DNA of 64,000 nucleotides from Medicago truncatula. Taxonomy: Eukaryota > Streptophyta > Magnoliopsida > Fabales > Fabaceae. Where the stretch lies: NCBI RefSeq assembly GCF_003473485.1, contig NC_053042.1:50121762-50185761 (forward strand), written 5' to 3'. Numbering within the stretch: the first letter of the stretch is position 1; the number at the start of each line of letters is the position of its first letter. Shown piece by piece: positions 36,760 through 47,653 of the stretch. The position numbers and the translations under genes are program-made. The notes beneath the pieces are model-generated. The model was given only the letters and a program-made list of their open reading frames with translations, made no database searches and was not told the origin of the DNA.

Positions 36760-36972
36760 GAATTTGGCAATATCATTACTGCATGTAGGAACTCTATTGC
36801 AGCAATTCCTAAACTTTAAGATAGGTTTTGTTAGGAGACAAACTAATTCGATCGCACATTGCTTAGCAAAGGAGGCAAATTTGTATGCTCGTCACCAGGT
36901 TTTTTATTTGATTCCATCTTGTATTGCTACTATCTGAGGAATGAAATAATATGAGTTTTTCCTCTCGTCAAA
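36760..36972 (+). mobile_element. LINE 3' end fragment (RNase H tail)
   Basis: The frame reads RFVRRQTNSIAHCLAKEANL then YARHQVFYLIPSCI. This is the characteristic C-terminus of the RNase H domain in plant LINEs (AH.LA..A...A, then .P..I). It is followed by a short tail with GAATGAAATAATATGAG and an A-rich end near 36972. Only the final part of the element remains. Confidence 0.7.
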
Positions 36973-37410
36973 AAGACTAATAACTACTGTATTCATATTC
37001 CATACAACCAATAAAGAAATAGATTAGAATCAATAACGCTTTAGATATTAGAAAAAGAAAGAGGATTTAAATCACACTCTTGCATCAAATGAAAGTTCAC
37101 AGAATGATAACTTAATTTCGAAGCACTAAATTCATCTGCATGCAATGTAAACACAGTACACGGCAATCAATTGATACAAGCTTCCATGAAAGGGGAAAAT
37201 AAAACTGAGTCGATCTTATATACACAAATTAAAATGAGATATATAAATATGGAAGACTTCTGATACAAATTTATCACATTATTCATCAAACATTTAAATA
37301 AGTCAAACTTTTGCTATAAATTTATCATATATATAAATGAATTTCACCTTGGATTGTGACACCGTTTAGGGATGTATACAAATTTGGATCTGAATGGATT
37401 GCCACTAAGG

Positions 37411-40410
37411 CTATACTACATGTTCCAAGGCTATAGTTTCTAATGCTATTGAGATTTCCTGCAAAGATGAAGAGTATGGTTATTTTACATTAAACAGAAG
37501 AGTTTAAAATGTTCCACAAAAAATATAACATTTGAACCAGACAATAAGCAAGCTATATAGGCATACATTTCATGCTGACATATTAAACAATGAACTAAAA
37601 AAATCAGCTTGTACACTTTCTTTCGACTATAAACTATTTACTTTAATGCAATATTAGACCATACAGCTTCTGAAGAAGAGTTATATTTGTTGTAATAATA
37701 TCTTTCATGTGTTTGTTGTGCCTTTTTTTCGTATACTGGATACATCCATTTTGTGAGTATAAACACACATATTGCTAGAACTGGTATATAAACAAAATCA
37801 CAGTAATGAAATTTATCATTTCTATTGAAAAGTAGAGGGTCTCTACCTTATTCGTGAGTGTGACTTGCCAGTATATTATTAGATTAAGATGAAAATACAA
37901 ACCTATTGTTTATATTTTTTTTTTCTCTCTTTCTTCTAAATGGAATTGAAGAATTAGGATCCATGTGATCCTCCATGGCTATCAATGTGAACATAATTAG
38001 TAAAAACGGTATATTATAATATGTAACTTGCCTTCAGCTTTGCAGTGCTTGAGAATAAGCAGCTTGATGTGATTGCCTTCCCATGATCTAAAAGCCATCC
38101 TACTTCACTTAGAGTTTCACCAACCTTGTTTTGTTCAAAAGAAAACCACAGTTGCTTAGGAAGTAATACATTGTTTTCTCCATCTCTAACAGACTTCTGT
38201 GTTTCGTCACCTAAAAGCTCTCGAAAGATCCCCTGGAGTCAAATAGAAAGCAGTGTACTGAAACCAACAAAACAAGAAAAATACATATATGAAAAACAAT
38301 GGGTAATAAGAGAGACCATTGCACTCACAGTGTTTGTAGTGTCAAAAGTGGTGACAGCTTTAGATCCCTGCCAGATACCAGCAATATCTGAAGAAATCAT
38401 GGGTGCAGTAGAAGCGAAAGCAGAATCACGGATAGCACAACCTCCAAGTTGATCGCCATTTCTGAATGGTCCATACCACTGCTCACGAAATACTCTAATA
38501 CCTTGTAGCTCCATCTCTGTATTATTTAATACACAGATACGCTGAATAAACCTAACCCGAGATTCAAAATCTTGAGGATTGATCAAGCAGTACTCCAACT
38601 CTATCAAGTCATCCTTCTTTTGCCAGACAGCAACATAAGAGCCACTGGATTGGTAAGCAAAGGCGTTAACTTCACTGTTTTCCACACTCACTTTTCTTTC
38701 ATCAGAACTGTATACTGTAGCAGCATCAGCCTCGCATCCAACAGTGGGAAGTAACTGAACAGACCTGTACTGAATAACATGATCCTTTGGATCAGCAAGA
38801 GTGGGGCATTGAGTCTGCCAATCAAATACTTTGACCTCCCATTCTCGGTATGCTTCAGGCACCACCGACTCTGGCAGTTCGATCACCTTCCCTTGTTTAC
38901 TGAAGTCTGCTCCAAATCCATCCCATTCACCAGATATTCTTCCGGAAAATTGCGACCAAGCTTCAATACTTTTGTCATGTACCTTTAGAGAAGTTCTAAT
39001 CTCATCATAATATGGAATAGCCAAATTGATATTCTAACTACCTAGTATTGCATGAACTTCAAACAAGACCAGGGAAAGGGTAAATTTGTGTCATCATCCG
39101 TTAAGCAAGGTGGCAAAATTCAACAGCAGCAACAGGTTACAGAATCACAATCTACAATTAAGTTTGATAAAGATAAAGAGCAAACTAAACACCAAGGTCC
39201 TTCAAAAATATTTTCTACATTACATCAGTCCTCCACTTAATTTGGTCATTAAAATCAAACATCGCATACCACTAGTTTCATCCTTTGATGACTAATTTGG
39301 GTAAAAATGCGACATTGAAGGACCAGTTTAACGATGCATATAGTTTTGGCAGACCAATTTCATGTATATATATTTACTCAAAATTCAAAAACAGATGACC
39401 ACAAGGCAAGACAAGATGAAATGGTAGGATGGATAAGAAACAAGTTGAAAAAATCACCCTTGTTCTTACCTGATGAGAATCGACTTCGCCCATTACACCT
39501 ATCAGACCATCAATTTCGCCTATTTCTTTCACTGCTTCCTTTGCATCTTGATTGGCTGCACACATCAAAGTTCTCCTGTTTTTAGATTCAAACACTCCAA
39601 TTTACTATTCATAGCTTCAACAGTAAGAGTGTGTTACAAGATTACACACTACATTGTACCAGTGAAAGTGGTGAGGTGGAAAATGACAAATTAATTTGGA
39701 ATAATAAAGTTTAGATACATTGACATTTTTCCCTCAATACAACCATAAAATGGAAGCTAAATCAAACCCCGAATAACAATGAAAGCAACAATATTTAGAA
39801 AATTAACAGCATATTTGGATTGAATTATCTGAGGTTATCTACAAACATGAGCACTTATGAATTATGATTGCAAGAGTTTATGGAAACGGCTTATGACATG
39901 TCCCTAAACTGTTTTAACCTTATTTTCATAAGCTCTCCATGAAAGCTTAAATAAAAACAATTTGACTTTATTTTATCTTTTCTTATAGAAATAGCTTATA
40001 GATAAGCACTTATATGTTAAGTTATGTTAGAAGTGCTTAACAAAATTGGTTGTCCAAATAGGGCCTAAATATATGGAATTTTATTACCTCCTCCTCCAAT
40101 TGAAAGAAAATGGTCTGAAACCAAGCAATAGGAAAGCCCCAAATTTCCCTTTTTGCTGCAGTGAACTCTGAATAAGAGAAAGATATATTTTTTAAGCATA
40201 ATCAGAAAAACAAAACATCAATCTGAAAAGGGAAAATTGAAAATTGCATTACATAAAGAAGGGATTTGAGAAAATTAAGAAAAAATATGAGTGAAAGGAA
40301 GTACATACATGTGGTAGATGAGTGGAGGATGAAAGGGTGGAGAAACAACGTTGTTGAAGAATACAGGGAGAAGGTGAAGTGGTGACGTTTACAGAGAAGA
40401 ATGATGTCAT
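37411..40410 (-). CDS. Conserved predicted chloroplast protein, function unknown (DUF3598-like, tentative)
   Basis: Exons 40309-40410, 40088-40167, 39470-39575, 38329-39033, 38032-38232, 37411-37458 join in frame to 413 residues. The first 60 or so are Ser/Thr/Arg-rich with few acids, like a plastid transit peptide. The core has a conserved-looking start, FSGRISGEWDGFGADF, followed by ELPESVVPEAYREWEVKVFD and DWQTQCPTL. A beta-rich region follows, suggesting a lipocalin-like fold; the DUF3598 assignment is from memory and uncertain. Intron 5 uses a GC donor (AAG|GCAAGT at 38031-38026). No catalytic motif was recognised. The last exon is only 48 bases (EISIALETIALEHVV). Neighbours are the two ARD genes, with no evident functional link. 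Confidence 0.8.
39805..40075. repeat. MITE in intron 2 of the plastid-protein gene
   Basis: Ends ATATTTGGATTGAATTATC and, from the right, CCCTATTTGGACAACC, with internal inverted GCTTATGA/AAGCACTT-type blocks. Same family as 44152-44425. About 270 bp, diverged. Confidence 0.6.
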
Positions 40411-40923
40411 TATTACAGAGAAACTATGTATGTACTTTAACAGAATTATTATCGGAGGATCTTTGTCTTAGCCTATCCTATGTAACCACTCTTCAACCAG
40501 ACAGACATATCACAAAATAAATAACTTCATTTCAATCGTAAGGTACAAATAATTTTGAATGGGGAATTAGTTATTTTGGTCCATATAATCATAATAATCC
40601 TGTTTGATTATGCAAGGAAATTTTAAAATACTGTTTGATTATGCACTTCGTAATTAGTCTCTGACGTTAAAATACTTTGTTTATTTTGTCAAATTAATCA
40701 TTTAATGTATTTATTTATTCTCATATCAATCCTTATAAATATTTATTTATTGTTATTTCAGTTCCAATATGAAAAGTTACTGTGAGTATTAAGGGATTGT
40801 TTTAGTGTTAGAGACTATATTGACTAACAAAGTACATAATTATGAACTATTTTAAAATTTTGATATATTGTAGAACTATTGTAACTATTCTTAACATCGT
40901 AAGAGCCAACAATATACAGCTTA

Positions 40924-41146
40924 GAGCCCGTTTGGATTGACTTATTTTTTATCTTATAAAAAATAACTTATGCAAATAAATAAGCTTTTATGTTGATTTA
41001 TAAGTTTTCACTAACGGAAAATTGTATCTTCATAACCTATTTTTTCATAAACTACAATGACAAGCTTATAAATAATACAAAAAAGCTCATTTATTTACAT
41101 AAATTGTTTTATATAAGCTCAAAATAAGTCTTATTCAAACGGGCCT
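40924..41146. repeat. MITE with TTA target duplication, GCCCGTTTGGATT family
   Basis: The 223 bp element opens GAGCCCGTTTGGATTGACTT and closes, on the reverse strand, with AGGCCCGTTTGAATAAGACTT. It is flanked by TTA at 40921-40923 and 41147-41149, the size and sequence expected for PIF/Harbinger-type MITEs. It lies upstream of the plastid-protein gene start. Confidence 0.75.
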
Positions 41147-41788
41147 TTAATCTCAAATGCGCTTCAAAACATCATTAGCAGGATAAATTGACCTACAAAA
41201 GTTACTTTCATAATTCCCTTTGTTCCACTTAAACAACAAGCATTCTGTTTTGTGAGGATTCAAATATTTAAAATCAAAATTGCATTTGTGAATCTTATAA
41301 TTTACAATGTAGTCTATATTTAACGGTAGATCTGTCAAAATAATGACAACATGGTGGTAATGATATAATTTAACATTAATTGTTTCACCTAAAATTTAAA
41401 CTTGAAGTTTTCTATTTTTTAAATGACCGTCATTTGGTTAAGCTAATTAACCACTTAACACGATAATTTAACTCATTTATATTTTGCATGACATTCACCA
41501 CTCAATAAAACATGACGAGGAAGAATTCAAGTTCAATTTGTTTTCTTTAAATAATAATAAATGGGACGAGGAAAACTTCTCCGGTTGAAACGGATCTATC
41601 TAACTTGAATTAATCATATCTTTTTTATTTCTTCGGTAGATTCTAATGCGATGTTATGATCCAAAATAGCACATGGGACATGAATCACTTGATCCAATAA
41701 TTAAAGGAATAAAACTAACAAGAAAATATTCTCTTAAGCTTCTATAAAAGGGGCCAATGATTGGAAGCAAAGGTATAAAGAATATTGA

Positions 41789-42763
41789 GATTTTTTTTTA
41801 TTCTGACCCTATATTTCAAAAAAAAATCAAATCTGACCCCTTATCAGATTTATTTTTCAAAATGACTCACTTTCTATTTTTGTTCTTTTTTTTTTTTGTC
41901 GTTTTCCTCATTCCCGCCATTTGAAACGGCGGGAATGAACCCCCTCTCTGACACATGTCTGCGCGTGATAGGCTCTGCAGGTTTGACTTGCTTTATTGTT
42001 TAATTTTTTTTTCAATCCCGCCGTTTGAAAGGGCGGGATTGGATATTTGAATTTTATTTTGTTTTTTTTGGCAACATATGTATATTAAAAACATAAATAA
42101 TAATAAATAAAAACATATCAATGATAATGATGATAAATGTTAATTTATTTGAACACATAATACATAACGTTATTAACTATCGGTTATTTATACTCGGACA
42201 ATTTCTCCTACTATGACCGGTATGCTGATGTGTAAAATCCGCAAATGCATAGTTTTATCGAAGTAATAAAATCATCGTTTCACATGGAGTTGTTGTAATT
42301 ATGATTCTCGTTTTAATTTAGAGTTAGCTGAAAGAATTAAAGTTTGGATTTTTGCAAATTGATTGATGTAAAAGTAATAATAAAAAACACATCGGGATTA
42401 TTGGTTCATCATAATGATAAATATTTCACAATCCAAACCTATATCGAAATAAATTAATATTTATCATCATTATCATTAATATGTTTTTATTTATTATTAT
42501 TTGTGTTTTTAATATACATATGTTGCCCAAAAAAACAAAATGAAAAAAAATCAAATATCCAATCCCGCCATTTCAAACGGCGGGAATGAAAGAATAAGTG
42601 TCAAAGAGGAGGCTCATTCCCGCCGTTTCAAAAGGCGGGAATGAAGAAAACGACAAAAAAAAAACGAACAAAAACAGAAAGTGGATCATTTTGGAAATAA
42701 ATCTGATAAGGGGTCAGATTTGAAAAAAAAAATTGACATACAAGGTCAGAATAAAAAAAAATC
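41789..42763. mobile_element. MULE-like element, nearly all inverted repeat
   Basis: Termini match for 20 bases (GATTTTTTTTTATTCTGACC at the left and as reverse complement of the right). The 9 bp flanks GAATATTGA (41780-41788) and AAATATTGA (42764-42772) agree at 8 of 9. The arms continue inward with mismatches for about 370 bases to a central region near 42165-42460, so the transcript could fold as a long hairpin. Each arm carries repeated ATTCCCGCC..TTTGAAA..GGCGGGAAT units. No coding capacity for a transposase is visible. Confidence 0.8.
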
Positions 42764-43372
42764 AAATATTGAAGAAAAGTCTCCTCCTTTTTGGTACTCT
42801 CCTTGAGAGTAATGGCTTAGGTCTTTAGACTAAGTCTTCTTCTATTTTTCTACTAATTCATTAAGTTGTCAATTTACATTTTATTCGATCAATTTCTCTT
42901 GTATTGTGTTTTTTAGTGAATTCAATACAGAGCTATTTCATCCAATTGTTTTGTATTCTAAGAAAACTATAAGAATGATTGTTCATCCAAAAAATATGGT
43001 CAAGGACGCATACATGGAACATAAAAAGGTTCCATGTATTTCCTTAGGCAACCAAACCAAATTTAGCAAATCTATAATCTCTAAGTATTATGATAATAAC
43101 AAACATGAGTATTATATGTCATTATCTCATCAACAGACAAACAAAATTGAACAACTGTAGACGGAACACAACAGGTCATAAGTTAACAAACACTAATGCT
43201 CTTAAAATTCTTTAAGACAGATTCTTCCCATACTTTATCTGTTTTAGGTTCATAGATATATAGGTCTTTTCCTCTTAGGGTAAAATCTATACAACAACAT
43301 TCCAATAGTTCCATTACAGACCATAAAGTTATAATGTCTAAAATAAAATATAGTTGCATAGATTTAAGGGTC

Positions 43373-45056
43373 CTAATGAGCTGCAAGTGGCACACCAGTT
43401 TTCTCAGTCAAGCCCTTAATGTATTCCTTTCTAGCAGGGTTATCTTCCTGTGGTCGATTATATGCTGTCCACACTGGCTCTCCCATAAACAATCTCATTA
43501 ACTGCACAAAACCACATACATAACATATGCATATAACAAAACAATTAATTCTAATCATCCAATATAACACCTTGAATCTTGATCAATTTGAAGTTTTTAA
43601 CATGCTTAAAGGTAAAACTGCATTACTTTCTACATTCCACATCCCAAAAATGAAGCCTTAATCAAGAATATTGATAGGTTGATTACCTTCACATAGTTAT
43701 TTGTGTCAAGAGTGAACCGATGGTAGATTCCTGCTGGTAAAATGATAAGATCACCAGCCTTGATCCAAATGCGAATCCAGCGATCGTTTTTGTCTCGAAC
43801 ATCGAAGTAGCCACTTCCTTCCAAACAGTAACGAATCTCTTCATCTTCATGAATGTGCTCAGTGTAGAAGTTCTTCAACTTCTCTTCATAATTTTCAACT
43901 TTCTCCGGACATAAATCAAGTAAATCCTACAACATATTTAAATTGTACGGAAAAATATTCAAGATACGAAGATATATGTTACCAACACCCAGAACATCCT
44001 TAACAAATGGTTAGCAATTTTGAAAGATGACATTCCCCTTCAATTAGTCCAATCAAAATGTTCAACAGGCCAAAAGTTAATCTTGACATCGCCATATCTC
44101 TAACAACTCTAGTGCAGGTGCTCCTAAATATTATTGTCGGTCTCAAACTAAAGGCATGTTGGAATTGACTTATTTGAGTTTATCTACCGGCATAAGTATT
44201 TGTGAGACTGTTCGGTAGAGCTTATGAAAACAACCTTTGATATGTCCGTAAGTTATTTTCAGCCAATTTCTATAAACTCTTCAAGATAACTTATCAAAAC
44301 AACTTATAACTTATATAGGAATAATTGACCTAATTTTATCTTTTGTTATAAAAATAGTTTATAGACAAACACTTATATGATAAGAGCTTATGCTATAAAC
44401 ACTTAATAAGTTGTTTACCTAACAGTGGCGTTGCTGCTAAGCTCTGTGCAGCATGTCCTAAGAAATTTACATCAACAAAAATTTGAAGGCTGTTTAAAAT
44501 AAAATACGATAATAAGTCATATGTTCCCTGTTTTAATCTTAGAACATGTTAAACCCACAAGAAAAAATCCATTTTCAGTCTTACCATGTAATTGTAGTAC
44601 CACTAGAAAACTGAATATGAATAATTGCATTTAATAAAAAAATAAAAATTAAAAACACAGCAATATTATTACCATGTAATTGTATCCTCTGGCTTCTCTA
44701 ATGTTCTTCAATTCTTGATCATTCTCACAGTCATTAGGGTTCAGCTTCCAGTATAAGACTCCCAATTCTGCAAAAATTACAATTTTCCCTTAAACTTGTG
44801 TCACAATAAATTAAAACTATATATTACATAAAGAGATATGATTAATAACCTGCTAATTGGTCCAAGAAAACAAATTCATTGGGGTAGCCATGGTGAGGAA
44901 GTCTTGGATCTTCATTGTTATTGTCCATGAACCATGCCTGTCACAATTTTTAATTATTAACATCACAAATCTTATATTAAGATTAATAAACATCACAAAT
45001 ATTAGTTTAAGATTAATCCATAGAGAAGAAGAATAAGAACTCACCTCAATCGCCAT
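43373..45056 (-). CDS. ARD: Acireductone dioxygenase, 5-exon paralogue
   Basis: Exons 45045-45056, 44850-44937, 44673-44767, 43687-43926, 43373-43501 join to 187 residues. This is the same methionine-salvage cupin as the gene at 32024. Metal ligands: [11 protein letters not shown] and PAGIYHRF. Exon 1 is only 12 bases (MAIE), then [17 protein letters not shown]. Exon 4 corresponds exactly to exons 4 plus 5 of the neighbour (240 versus 115+125 bases), and exon 5 to its exons 6 plus 7, so two introns differ cleanly. The C-terminal end ([12 protein letters not shown]) is shorter and unlike that of the neighbour. All family residues seen in the neighbour are kept, so it should be active. Confidence 0.94.
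44152..44425. repeat. MITE in ARD intron 3
   Basis: Ends GCATGTTGGAATTGACTTATT and, from the right, CTGTTAGGTAAACAACTTATT, with internal AAGCACTTAT/ATAAGTGTTT inverted blocks. Matches the family at 39805-40075. Located between exons 3 and 4 of the second ARD gene. Confidence 0.6.
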
Positions 45057-47653
45057 GAGTAACAATTTTTTAGTAGTTTCAATTCAATGACTCTTCTCTA
45101 AGCTTACTGTAATATTCGTTTCCTACAAACACAAAAATCTGCTGAGAGTATATTATATATTTGTTACGGGAAATGTAATTAAAAAAAAAATGGTTTAATA
45201 GCCGTTTTCGTTCCTAATTTTTTCAAAGTTGCGATTTTGGGTCACTAAGAAAAAAAAACTACAAAATCGTCCACTAAGTTTTGCAACTGTGGCTTTTTTG
45301 GCCCCCAATGGCAATTTATGATAAAAAAAAAACATGTGGCACCTCACTTAGGGTGTCACGTCAACGTAAACCGAGCCAAAATTGGTCTTGGGGGCCAGAA
45401 CTGCCGCAAATGCAAAACTTATGGAACAGTTTTGTAACTTTTTTTCTTAAGGAAAAAATCGCAACTTTCGAAAAATTAGGGCTAAAATTATTATTAAGCC
45501 TTAAAAAATTGAATTCTATATTATTGTGGTGCAATGTTTTTTTGTGGTCTAATGTTTTTTTCTACGCATTGTGGATATGTTGTGTAATATTATCCGTGAA
45601 AAATATCAACAATGTCATTTTATGAAATTGCGTTGCGTCAAATAAAAAATTGTCGTTTTATGAGATTTTTTTCTTCTTGCTAGTGCTTCAACAAATGATT
45701 TTCTGGTCTCTTCTCTTTTTTTTTTTTTTTTTTCTGAATGATTCTAGTCTCTTCTCTTGTTAACTCGATTTAATTTTATGGCACAGAAAGAATCGACAAA
45801 ATGTAATTAAACAATTTTTATTTATCATATTTCACCGATAAATGATAAAATTGCAAGATTGCTTTCCTGTTTAGTAGGGCCGAGTCAATTTGAATATGGT
45901 TTCGTAAAACAATTAATTTGATTCATAAATCAAATTAATTGAAATTAAGCTAAGCTATATGTATAATTCGTTTGTTTGATTCATAACTTTGTTCAATTAT
46001 TCTTCAAAAAAAAAAAAAAACTTTGTTCAATTATATTTATAACATAACATTATATAAAGAGATGCATAATTTTGTCAAAAAAAAAAAAAGAACAGAGATA
46101 CATCAATTACAGAGAAAGAAAAAAAGAGATGTATCAATTTGGACTGATTTCTTTTCTTTGGTCGAAAACACCTTAAACAAATTCATCTTTAATTTTGATA
46201 AATTACATTAAACTATTAATAAAAAAAGTGGATATTTGTATTAAAGTTGTTTGTAATCACTATTATTTTTACAATTTTATCCTTAAGAAAGAGAGTTGAT
46301 TTATGTTTTCCATATGATGTTTATTGCTCATTGAAGAAAAAGATGTATAATAAATAGGGGCATGTATGTAAAGAAGTAATTAATATAGTTGAAAATAGCA
46401 AAAGGGTCTTATAAAAGTGGACAAAAAAAAATCTCAAAAGGTCTCGTAATTAGAAAGAGAGGTGGTATCAATTTTGATTGTATTATAATAAATGGTCCAA
46501 TTCTCTTTGAACATGAGCGAAACTTAGTGCAGTTAGTTTTGCAAAATTCTAAGAAAGTGTTGCAACAGAAAAGATAGGTTCACAAAATGAAATGGATTAA
46601 AAAGATACGTTCAACAAAGTTGATATAACATAGTTAACATATGAAAACCACCATACGTTAATCTTGAAACTTTAGGTAGCTACCAAAAAAAAAATTCTTG
46701 AAACTTTAGGTTAGCACTCTGAGCTTTTTACTCTGATTGTTTTACAAGAATTCTTAAACTCAACCCTGAACCTTTATCCATCTCTTTAAAACTATGGGCT
46801 CCACTACTTGACCTACATCTGAGCACCCTATTTTATAAATATATGCCTTCTTTTTCTTTCAGACTAGCTCAACAAAGCTTTACACGTTTGTTCTACCAAA
46901 AAAGCACCAACATCATTTAATGGTAGTACTGAAGTCATTCAGAACCAAAATAGGTAACAACATCACTAACTGTAGCATCTTCTCACAGTAAGTAAAATTT
47001 CTCTCTCTTAAAAGTAGTAATAATAATTACTCAGTCACACCGAAATGAATTGCAACATCCAGAATAAAAATTTGATTTCAATGTCAAGAGTTCAAGTTTC
47101 AAAACCTGCACTCTGAAGATGACTTTACCTAACTACCCATAACCTGAAGATTAATTCCACAAGCACAGGTACACACCGTGAGAATTCTAACTTCATGCAG
47201 CGTACTACATAGATGGAAAAAAAAGGTAGCATCAAAGTAATAAAAACAAGAGTCCGGTTTAGGCTACAAAAGCTATTAACAATTAAGAAGAGGCAGCAGC
47301 ACATTGAATTTACATTACATATCACATATTCCTGGGAAAATGGCTGCTCCTGACGCTACATTTTACTAACTTAGTAAACCTCAAGTCACGGAAGCAAGAA
47401 ATTCCCGAATGATAAAATGAAACTAAAGAACTGTTATTACAAAATTGATCAGGTCAGCAGGAAACTAGACTATCCTAAACATAATAAATTTCCCAGCAGT
47501 TAAAGCTACTAAAAATTGACCACTCTAGTCTCGGCCCAATGTTTCTTTTATAGGATCCCAGAAGCTATGGTCTCTTCTCTTCAGTCATACACCCATGGTT
47601 CTCTTCAATCATCTACGAGTTTCAAATCTGCACAATCTATCTAGTCTCAGGTT
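45057..47653. other. Intergenic between ARD and BS1
   Basis: Holds the ARD promoter side and the BS1 3' flank. Apart from the MITE at 45192-45502, poly-T and poly-A runs (for example 45715-45733, 46008-46020) and short open frames without family motifs, nothing is recognised. Confidence 0.4.
45192..45502. repeat. MITE, GGTTTAATAGCC family
   Basis: Inverted ends: GGTTTAATAGCCGTTTTCG with TTGCGATTTTGGGTC following, and on the reverse strand from the right AAGGCTTAATAATAATTTTAGCCC with AAAGTTGCGATTTTTTCC. About 310 bp, 135 bases upstream of the second ARD start, so it may overlap promoter DNA. Confidence 0.7.

Larger units (their letters stand above)
34587..37410. other. Intergenic with MITEs and a LINE tail
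   Basis: No gene is supported. The stretch holds two Stowaway-like MITEs and a LINE RNase H remnant, listed separately, in AT-rich sequence with a repeated block (TTATTTCCTTG followed by TTATTTATGTCT) near 34806-34910. Confidence 0.45.

Noticed and set aside
39334-39585. Plus-strand open frame over the plastid-protein gene
   Set aside because: Antisense to exon 3, which is confirmed by phase-consistent joins on the minus strand.
42906-43160. 84-codon open frame between the MULE hairpin and ARD
   Set aside because: No motif and an AT-rich random-like translation.
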